The notes beneath the pieces are model-generated. The model did not search any database and was not told the origin of the DNA. It was given only the letters and a program-made list of their open reading frames with translations. The position numbers were made by a program, and so were the translations under genes. DNA of 64,000 bases from Streptomyces cathayae (lineage in GTDB: Bacteria > Actinomycetota > Actinomycetes > Streptomycetales > Streptomycetaceae): assembly GCF_029760955.1 (NCBI RefSeq), contig NZ_CP121682.1, forward strand, positions 1,054,001 to 1,118,000, read 5' to 3'. This document shows, piece by piece, positions 55,338-61,631 of this stretch; the stretch's first letter is position 1, and every line of letters starts with the position of its first letter.

Positions 55338-55495
55338 GCGGATTCCCCTCGGCGGGCGTGCGGGCCGGTGTCAGGGCGCGGTCGGGCCGACGTTGTCGGA
55401 GCAGGGGTGGAGCGGTGGAGCCGTACGTGGTGCCGGTGCGCTGTTCCGTGCGGTGAAACGGTGCGAGCGAGGTGGGCGGTGCCGGCGGCGCGGAC

Positions 55496-55531
55496 TGCGT
55501 GAGTGGTGCGAACTACGTGAGCGGTGCGAAC
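55496..55531. repeat. Two tandem 18-bp units between ROK and ABC genes
   Basis: TGCGTGAGTGGTGCGAAC then TACGTGAGCGGTGCGAAC, with further GGTGCG copies either side. The intergenic stretch 55338-55554 holds no gene; these repeats could be operators or chance low complexity. Confidence 0.5.
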
Positions 55532-55554
55532 GGTGCGGTGGTGCCGTGGGCTGC

Positions 55555-56745
55555 TTACGCGGGTGAGAACAGGTGGTCGCTGATGAGCCGGGCCGCGCCG
55601 ATGACTCCGGCGGTGGGGCCCAACTCCCCCAGGACGATGGGCAGGTTGCCGGTCGCCAGGGGCAGCGACTGGCGGTAGACCTGGGTACGGATGGCGGCGA
55701 GCAGGGTGTGGCCGAGACCGGTCACCCCGCCGCCGATCACCACCAGGCCGGGGTTGAAGAAACTGACCAGGCCGGCGATGACCTGGCCGGTGCGGTTGCC
55801 GCCCTCGCGGATCAGGTCGAGGGCGGTGGCGTCCCCCGCGGCGGCCGCGGCGGCGACGTCGACGGCGCTGAGCGTGCCGTTCGTCTCCAGGCGGCTCGCG
55901 AGTTCGGCGGAGAGCCCCTGTTCGGCGGCCTCCATGGCGTCCCGGGCGAGGGCCGCGCCGCTGAAGTGGGCCTCCAGACAGCCCCGGTTGCCGCAGGCGC
56001 ACGGGCGGCCGTCGGGTACGGCCTGGATGTGCCCGATGTCGCCGGCGCTGCCCGTCGTACCGCGGTAGACCTCACCGCCGACGACGATGCCGCAGCCGAT
56101 GCCGGTGCCGATCTTGACGCAGAGGAAGTCGCCGACGGTGCGGGCGACGCCCGCGTGCTGCTCCCCCATCGCCATCAGGTTCACGTCGTTGTCGACCATG
56201 ACCGGACAGCCGAGGTCCTGGCTGAGCGCCTCCCGTACGGGGAAGCCGTCCCAGCCGGGCATGATCGGCGGTGCCACCGGGACACCCTCGGGGAAGCGGA
56301 CCGGGCCCGGGACGCCGATACCGGCGCCGTCGAACCCCTCGGCGAGTCCGGTGGCCTTCAACTTCGCCGCCATGGCCAGGACTTGTTCGAACACCGCGAC
56401 CGGTCCGTCACGGACGTCGATGGGCTGGTTGAGATGCCCGAGGATCTCCAGTTCGGCGTTGGTGACCGCGACGTCGACCGAGGTCGCGCCGATGTCCACG
56501 CCGAGCAGGCGCAGGTGCGGGTTGAGGCGGATGTTGTGGGAGCGCCGGCCGCCGCGCGAGGCGGCGAGTCCGTCGGCCACGACGAGTTCCGTCTCCAGCA
56601 GCCGGTCCACCTCCACGGCCAGCTTCGACCGGGAGAGGTCGACCTGGTCGCCCAGCTGGGCACGGGAGTTGGGGCCACCGTCGCGCAACAGCCGGAGCAG
56701 TCGGGCCTGATGTGCGTTCGCGGGTCGTGCGGTCATACGTCTCAC
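55555..56745 (-). CDS. ROK-family transcriptional regulator
   Basis: 396 residues. N-terminal winged helix (ANAHQARLLRLLRDGGPNSRAQLGDQVDLSRSKLAVEVDRLLETELVVADGLAASRGGRRS), then a sugar-kinase-like ROK domain: LGVDIGATSVDVAVTN, GAGIGVPGPV, VMVDNDVNLMAMGEQ, VKIGTGIGCGIVVGG, and the zinc motif CACGNRGCLEAH. Such proteins repress sugar genes until the sugar binds. GTG 56745 (GGGGAGGGG before it) or ATG 56736 may start it. It is first in the operon with Rbs-type transporter, oxidoreductase and isomerase; a 24-bp site 125 bp upstream has a near copy in front of the giant secreted-protein gene. Confidence 0.93.
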   Translation of the reverse strand: MRRMTARPANAHQARLLRLLRDGGPNSRAQLGDQVDLSRSKLAVEVDRLLETELVVADGLAASRGGRRSHNIRLNPHLRLLGVDIGATSVDVAVTNAELEILGHLNQPIDVRDGPVAVFEQVLAMAAKLKATGLAEGFDGAGIGVPGPVRFPEGVPVAPPIMPGWDGFPVREALSQDLGCPVMVDNDVNLMAMGEQHAGVARTVGDFLCVKIGTGIGCGIVVGGEVYRGTTGSAGDIGHIQAVPDGRPCACGNRGCLEAHFSGAALARDAMEAAEQGLSAELASRLETNGTLSAVDVAAAAAAGDATALDLIREGGNRTGQVIAGLVSFFNPGLVVIGGGVTGLGHTLLAAIRTQVYRQSLPLATGNLPIVLGELGPTAGVIGAARLISDHLFSPA

Positions 56746-56869
56746 GAACCCCTCCCCGCCTCGGTCGGCCTGTGCGCGCCGGATTCCGGCCACGTGTGTG
56801 GCGTGCTTTCGGAGGGAACGTAGCAGCGGCTGCCGGGGGTGGGAAGAAGTCGCGCAGGAATTGGCCCCC

Positions 56870-56893
56870 ACTTTTTCCACTCACAGGACAAAG
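56870..56893. promoter_or_regulatory. ROK-type operator upstream of the ROK gene
   Basis: Begins ACTTTTTCCAC and ends CACAGGACAAAG; 20 of 24 positions equal the element at 49325-49348. Its place upstream of the ROK gene suggests autoregulation. Confidence 0.65.
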
Positions 56894-56990
56894 GGGTCCG
56901 CGCGGAGCCACGCGGGCCCCTTCCCGCGGTCGGGTTCCCGCGCCCTGGAAGCGTGGTCAGGACCTCACCGCCGCCAGGACGCCGGTGCCG

Positions 56991-57671
56991 TCAGGACGTC
57001 GCCTGCGCGAGGTACGAACGCCGGGTGTGCTCGGTGTGTTCGCGCATGAGCCGCTCGGCCAGCTGCTCGTCGCGGGCGGCGACGGCGGCGATCAGGTCGC
57101 GGTGCTCGGCCCAGGACCGGCCTCCGCGCTGCCGGGCGACGGGGGCGTGGTACCAGCGCACCCGGCGGCCGACCTGGGCGGCGAGTTCGGCGAGGACCGC
57201 GTTGCCGGCCAGGTCCATGATCTTGGCGTGGAAACGGGCGTTGAGGACGACGGCGGCCTCCACGTCGTCGGAGGCGACGGCCTCCAGGCCCAGCGCCAGG
57301 ATCTCCTCCAGGGCCTCGATGCCCGCGCTGTCGGCGTTGAGCGCGGCGAGCCTGGCGGCCTCGGCCTCCAGCAGCGTGCGCACGGTGAGGAGTTGGTCGG
57401 CCTCCTGCTCCGTGGGTTCGTGCACGAACGCGCCCTGCGCGGGGCGCAGATCGACCCAGCCCTCGGTGTTCAGCCGCTGCAGCGCCTCGCGTACCGGCTG
57501 CCGGGAGACCCCGAGGTGACCGGCGAGTTCGCTCTCGACCAGATGCTGGCCGGGCTGGAGGGCGCGCGTGGTGATGAGCTCGAGCAGTGCCTCGTAGACC
57601 CGGTCCCGCAGCGGTCCCGGTCGTTCGAGCTTGGGCACCGCCCCCTGGGGCAGTCCGGTCGACAGCATCAC
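56991..57671 (-). CDS. GntR-family (FCD/FadR-type) transcriptional regulator
   Basis: 226 residues. Winged helix: PLRDRVYEALLELITTRALQPGQHLVESELAGHLGVSRQPVREALQRLNTEGWVDLRPAQGAFV. The C-terminal FCD domain is all-helical with metal-ligand pattern (RTLLEAEAARLAALN, LNARFHAKIMDLAGN, WAEHRDLIAAVAARDEQLAERLMREHTEHTRRSY), which usually binds a small organic acid. GTG 57671/ATG 57668 follow GAGGAGG. A TTTCGTCTAC element lies at 57741-57750, and like elements occur in the panE/oxlT2 and sucC/oxc promoters, so it is my candidate for the oxalate/formate regulator. Confidence 0.93.
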   Translation of the reverse strand: MMLSTGLPQGAVPKLERPGPLRDRVYEALLELITTRALQPGQHLVESELAGHLGVSRQPVREALQRLNTEGWVDLRPAQGAFVHEPTEQEADQLLTVRTLLEAEAARLAALNADSAGIEALEEILALGLEAVASDDVEAAVVLNARFHAKIMDLAGNAVLAELAAQVGRRVRWYHAPVARQRGGRSWAEHRDLIAAVAARDEQLAERLMREHTEHTRRSYLAQATS

Positions 57672-57733
57672 GGTCCCCCTCCTCGGCAGCCCGCGCCCGG
57701 CCGCACGGCCGGTCGTTCGGCGCCGCCAGTAGT

Positions 57734-57757
57734 GATTGTCTTTCGTCTACAGTCTAC
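57734..57757. promoter_or_regulatory. Candidate GntR operator upstream of gntR
   Basis: GATTGTCTTTCGTCTACAG, then TCTAC; AT-rich compared with its surroundings. TTTCGTCTAC matches the cores at 29559-29568 and 60577-60586; TTGTC…GACAA-like halves are usual for FadR-type sites. Confidence 0.55.
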
Positions 57758-57817
57758 GGCGCCCGTACACCAGGGAGAGGGGGAGTCGATCGCGTCACAC
57801 CCGTACGAGGGGGATCT

Positions 57818-58765
57818 TCAGGGGCAGCGGACGACCTGCCCCGCGTAGGACAGGTTCCCGCCGAAGCCGAACAGCAGGACCGGGTCGCCGGACGCCACCG
57901 CGCCCCGCTCGACGAGCTTGGCGAAGGCGAGCGGGATGCTCGCGGCCGACGTGTTGCCCGACTCGGTGACGTCGCGGGCGACGACGGCGTTGACGGCGCC
58001 GATCTTGAGCGCGAGGGGTTCGATGATCCGCAGGTTGGCCTGGTGCAGCACCACCCCGGCGAGCTCCTCCGGTGTCAGTCCCGCCTTCTCGCAGGCCTGG
58101 CGGGCGATGGCCGGCAGTTTCGTGGTCGCCCAGCGGTACACGCTCTGCCCCTCCTGGGCGAACCGGGGCGGCGTCCCCTCGATCCGCACCGCGTTGCCCA
58201 TCTCCGGCACCGAGCCCCACAGCACGGGCCCGATCCCGGTCTCCTCGGGGGTCTCGGCCGCCTCGACGACCGCGGCGCCCGCCCCGTCGCCGACGAGCAC
58301 GCAGGTGGAGCGGTCGGTCCAGTCCGCCACCTCGGACATCTTGTCGGCGCCGATGACCAGCGCGCGGCGCGCGGCGCCGGCCCGCACGGCGTGGTCGGCG
58401 GTGGCCAGCGCATGGGTGAACCCGGCGCACACCACGTTGACGTCCATCGCGGCGGGCCCGGGGATGCCGAGGCGGGCGGCGACCCGGGCCGCCATGTTGG
58501 GCGAGCGGTCGATCGCGGTGGACGTGGCGACCAGCACCAGGTCGATCTCCGCGGGGGTGCGGCCGGCCGCCGCCAGCGCCTTGGCCGCGGCGTGTGCGGC
58601 CAGGTCGTCGACGGGCTCCTCGGGGCCCGCGATGTGGCGGGTGCGGATGCCGACCCGGCTCGTGATCCACTCGTCGCTGGTGTCGACCATGCCCGCCAGT
58701 TCCTCGTTGGTGAGCACCCGGGCGGGCTGGTAGTGGCCGACGGCGGCGATGCGCGAGCCGATCAT
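57818..58765 (-). CDS. 3-oxoacyl-ACP synthase III family enzyme (KAS III)
   Basis: 315 residues, thiolase fold. Catalytic Cys in VNVVCAGFTHALA, His in VLHQANLRIIEPL and Asn in ESGNTSAASIPLAF; the N-terminus ITSRVGIRTRHIA is typical. Such enzymes join an acyl-CoA to malonyl-ACP or make acyl esters. It is one of the extra KAS III copies common in streptomycetes: no acyl carrier protein or other fatty acid gene is near. It lies between oxlT2 and gntR on the same strand. GAGGGGG precedes ATG 58765. Its role in an oxalate locus is unclear. Confidence 0.92.
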   Translation of the reverse strand: MIGSRIAAVGHYQPARVLTNEELAGMVDTSDEWITSRVGIRTRHIAGPEEPVDDLAAHAAAKALAAAGRTPAEIDLVLVATSTAIDRSPNMAARVAARLGIPGPAAMDVNVVCAGFTHALATADHAVRAGAARRALVIGADKMSEVADWTDRSTCVLVGDGAGAAVVEAAETPEETGIGPVLWGSVPEMGNAVRIEGTPPRFAQEGQSVYRWATTKLPAIARQACEKAGLTPEELAGVVLHQANLRIIEPLALKIGAVNAVVARDVTESGNTSAASIPLAFAKLVERGAVASGDPVLLFGFGGNLSYAGQVVRCP

Positions 58766-58929
58766 GGGTGGGTCCCCCTCGTGTTGCGGTTGCGGGATCC
58801 ACCAGTCTGGTCAGTGACCGGCGGGTACACCGACAGGTGATGCGACAGGAATCGGGCGCCGGGCTTGTCGGCTTCGGTCAGGCCCGCGGACGCCCGGACA
58901 CGCGTCCCGATGTGCCCGGACACCGCCCG

Positions 58930-59022
58930 TCATCCGGTGAACAGTTGTGTCGCCTTCCGTACGAGTTCGTACAGCCCGTAGGCGAGCGGTACCCCCACCC
59001 ACAGCCAGGCGAAGGTGATCAG
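58930..59022 (-). CDS. Tiny membrane peptide in frame behind the OxlT2 stop (MFS small-subunit-like)
   Basis: 30 codons reading LITFAWLWVG…LYELVRKATQLFTG, one membrane helix with a short basic amphipathic tail. This strongly recalls the small single-helix proteins annotated as accessory subunits next to OxlT-like carriers in actinobacteria. It is in the same frame as oxlT2 and begins 30 bases after its TGA, but no ATG, GTG or TTG lies between the TGA and the conserved part; the first codon would be CTG 59022. Either CTG starts it or it is reached by reading through UGA (followed by C, a leaky context, and a strong hairpin). Confidence 0.55.
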   Translation of the reverse strand: MITFAWLWVGVPLAYGLYELVRKATQLFTG

Positions 59023-59028
59023 CCCGCG

Positions 59029-59051
59029 GCGGGCGGGGCCGCCCCGCCCGC
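59029..59051 (-). other. Perfect 11-bp hairpin directly after the OxlT2 stop codon
   Basis: GCGGGCGGGGC (59029-59039) and GCCCCGCCCGC (59041-59051) pair around one base, starting two bases past the TGA at 59053-59055. It lies between the carrier and the small peptide, in a spot where a stem could stall ribosomes and favour readthrough, or cause partial termination. Confidence 0.7.
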
Positions 59052-59052
59052 G

Positions 59053-60414
59053 TCAGGCGGACTCGTGCTGCTGTCGCCGGTCATCGGCGGCCTCCTTCGT
59101 CAGGTCGGGGCGGGGGACGTGGTGGCGGGGATGCACGGGCCGGACGAGTTCGTTGGCGACGAAACCGACCACGAGCAGGCCGATCATGACGAGGAACGAC
59201 AGCCCGTACAGCGACGAGCCGTGCTTCCCCGCCTCCTCCTGCCGGTCGGCGACCCAGTTCACGATGAGCGGTCCGAGCACGCCGGCCGTGGACCACGCGG
59301 TGAGCAGCCGTCCGTGGATGGCGCCGACCTGGTAGGTGCCGAAGAGGTCCTTCAGATACGCCGGGGCCGCGGCGAAACCGCCTCCGTAGAAGGAGAGGAT
59401 GACCAGCGCGCACAGCACGAACAGCGGCTTGGAGGTGTCGCCGAACATCGCGATCAGGGTGTACATCAGCGCGCCGACGCCCAGGTAGAGGCGGTAGACG
59501 TTCTTCCGGCCGATCACGTCGGAGGCGGAGGACCAGCCGATGCGGCCCGCCATGTTCGCCGCCGACAGCAGGGCGACGAAGCCGGCGGCCGCGGTCACCG
59601 ACACCGGCGCGGAGGTGTCCGCGAAGAAGTCGGTGATCATCGGGGCCGCCTTCTCGAGGATCCCGATGCCGGCGGTGACGTTCGTGCAGAGCGCCAGCCA
59701 CAGCAGCCAGAACTGCGGGGTGCGCAGGGCGCCGCGGGCCGAGACCTGCGGACCGGTGAGAGCGGCGGCCGCCGGGGCGTGGGCCGTCGGAGCCTGGCCG
59801 GTCGGCCGCGGGAGGCGCGGCACCCGCACCAGCACCACGCCGAGCAGCATGAACAGGGCGTATGTCAGCCCGTGCACGAGGAAGGCCAGGGCGATGCCGG
59901 TGTGGCCGGTGCCGAAGGACTCGAGCATCTGCGCCGACCACGGCGAGGCGATCAGCGCGCCGCCGCCGAAGCCCATGATGGCGATTCCGGTGGCCATGCC
60001 GGGCCGGTCCGGGAACCACTTGATCAGGGTCGACACGGGCGAGATGTAGCCGATGCCGAGGCCGACGCCGCCCACGAAGCCGTAGCCGAGGACGATCAGC
60101 CAGTACTGCTCGGTGGCCGCGCCGAGGGCGGAGAGCAGGAAGCCGGAGGAGAAGCAGACGAGGGCGACGGTCATCGCCCAGCGCGGCCCCTTGCGCTCCA
60201 CGAGGGTGCCGCCGAACGCGGCGGACAGGCCCAGCATGACGATGCCGAGCTGGAACGGCAGCGCGCTCTGGGTGCCGCTGAGGCCGAGGGCGGACTCCAG
60301 CGGCGGTTTGAACACGCTCCAGGCGTAGGCCTGGCCGATGGAGAGGTGGACCGAGAGGGCGGCGGGCGGAACGAGCCAGCGGCTCCAGCCCGGGGGTGCG
60401 AGGGGAGGGCTCAT
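59053..60414 (-). CDS. OxlT-like MFS transporter 2
   Basis: 453 residues, 12 helices. SIGQAYAWSVFKPPLESALGLSGTQSALPFQLGIVMLGLSAAFGGTLVERKGPRWAM is the usual start of oxalate/formate antiporter family members, with YGFVGGVGLGIGYISPVSTLIKWFPDRPGMATGIAIMGFGGGALIASP and LKDLFGTYQVGAIHGRLLTAWSTAGVLGPLIVNWV. It shares the family with the carrier at 34857 but not close sequence. ATG 60414 is taken from family similarity; the ribosome site is poor. Divergent from panE-fdh across a region with a GntR-like site. Its stop is followed by a hairpin and the small membrane peptide in the same frame. Confidence 0.88.
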   Translation of the reverse strand: MSPPLAPPGWSRWLVPPAALSVHLSIGQAYAWSVFKPPLESALGLSGTQSALPFQLGIVMLGLSAAFGGTLVERKGPRWAMTVALVCFSSGFLLSALGAATEQYWLIVLGYGFVGGVGLGIGYISPVSTLIKWFPDRPGMATGIAIMGFGGGALIASPWSAQMLESFGTGHTGIALAFLVHGLTYALFMLLGVVLVRVPRLPRPTGQAPTAHAPAAAALTGPQVSARGALRTPQFWLLWLALCTNVTAGIGILEKAAPMITDFFADTSAPVSVTAAAGFVALLSAANMAGRIGWSSASDVIGRKNVYRLYLGVGALMYTLIAMFGDTSKPLFVLCALVILSFYGGGFAAAPAYLKDLFGTYQVGAIHGRLLTAWSTAGVLGPLIVNWVADRQEEAGKHGSSLYGLSFLVMIGLLVVGFVANELVRPVHPRHHVPRPDLTKEAADDRRQQHESA

Positions 60415-60560
60415 GGAACCCGGACGGTAGGGAGAGCCCGGGTGGTTGAAAACCCGTCGGGTCGACGGTATGCGGTGAACGGTATGCAGTCTGCGGCGAA
60501 CGGTCGGACCGCACGGCGGCCGGAACGCGGGCGTGCGCGAACCCTTGCTGAGCCCACCTC

Positions 60561-60595
60561 CATACTGTAGACAATATTTCGTCGACATTCGTCAT
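60561..60595. promoter_or_regulatory. Divergent promoter region oxlT2/panE with GntR-like operator
   Basis: CATACTGTAGACAATATTTC then GTCGACATTCGTC, an AT-rich patch in the GC-rich gap. TTTCGTCGAC at 60577-60586 is shared with the sucC/oxc and gntR upstream regions; CTGTAGACAAT is a FadR-type half pattern. Confidence 0.6.
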
Positions 60596-60659
60596 ACGCC
60601 GGATCCGGCCGTCGGCCTCCACCTCCGCGGTACTCCCTCGACCGAACGGAGCGTTCCCA

Positions 60660-61631
60660 GTGAAAGTGGCAGTTCTCGGCGCCGGGGCCATCGGCGCCTA
60701 CGTCGGCGCCGCGCTCCATCGCGCGGGCGCCGATGTGCACCTCGTCGCCCGTGGACCGCATCTGGCGGCCATGAGGCAGCACGGCGTGCGGGTGCTCAGC
60801 CCGCGCGGCGACTTCACGGCGCGCCCCCACGCGACCGACGACCCGGCCGAGATCGGCCCGGTCGACTACGTCTTCCTCGGCCTCAAGGCCAACGCGTACG
60901 CGGCGTGCGGGCCGCTGATCGCCCCCCTGTTGCACGACACCACGGCGGTCGTGGCCGCCCAGAACGGCATTCCCTGGTGGTACTTCCACCGGCACGGCGG
61001 CCCCCACGACGGCCACCGCCTGGAAAGCGTGGACCCCGGCGGCTCGGTCAGTGCGGTGCTCGCGCCCCGGCGGGCGGTCGGCTGTGTCGTCTACGCGGCC
61101 ACCGAGCTCGAAGGGCCCGGCGTCGTACGGCACCTGGAGGGCACCCGGTTCTCGATCGGGGAGCCCGACCGCAGTGTCTCCGCGCGCTGCCTCGCGTTCA
61201 GCGGGGCGATGGTGGACGGCGGGCTGAAGTGCCCGGTGGAGCCCGAACTGCGCGGCGACATCTGGATCAAGCTGCTCGGCAACATCTCCTTCAACCCGAT
61301 CAGCGCCCTCGCCCGCGCGACCATGCGGCAGATGTGCCTGCACGGCGGTACCCGCAGGGTCATCGAGATCATGATGAACGAGACGCTCTCGGTCGCCCGC
61401 GCCCTCGGCTGCGAGGTCGGCGTGTCCGTGGAGCGCCGGCTGGCCGGCGCCGAGCGCGTCGGCGACCACCGCACGTCCACGCTCCAGGACCTGGAGCGCG
61501 GTAAACCGCTCGAACTCGACGTATTGCTCGCCGCCGTCGTCGAGTTGGCGGACATCACCGGCGTGGAGGTGCCCACCCTGCGCACCGTGCACGCCCTCTC
61601 GGACCTGCTCGCGCTGAGGAGCGCCGCATGA
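60660..61631 (+). CDS. PanE-like (ketopantoate reductase family) dehydrogenase, candidate oxalyl-CoA reductase
   Basis: 323 residues. NADPH-binding VAVLGAGAIGAYVGAALHRAGADVHLVARG; central QNGIPWWYFHRHGG; catalytic Lys and helix in DIWIKLLGNISFNPISALARATM; C-terminal GDHRTSTLQDLERGKPLELDVLLAAVVELADITGVEVPTLRTVHAL. These fit the 2-dehydropantoate 2-reductase family, but the gene is co-transcribed with formate dehydrogenase. In Methylobacterium a PanE-like enzyme reduces oxalyl-CoA to glyoxylate; that would fit here (inference). GTG 60660 has GGAG at 9 bases; stop overlaps the next ATG. Confidence 0.85.
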   Translation: MKVAVLGAGAIGAYVGAALHRAGADVHLVARGPHLAAMRQHGVRVLSPRGDFTARPHATDDPAEIGPVDYVFLGLKANAYAACGPLIAPLLHDTTAVVAAQNGIPWWYFHRHGGPHDGHRLESVDPGGSVSAVLAPRRAVGCVVYAATELEGPGVVRHLEGTRFSIGEPDRSVSARCLAFSGAMVDGGLKCPVEPELRGDIWIKLLGNISFNPISALARATMRQMCLHGGTRRVIEIMMNETLSVARALGCEVGVSVERRLAGAERVGDHRTSTLQDLERGKPLELDVLLAAVVELADITGVEVPTLRTVHALSDLLALRSAA

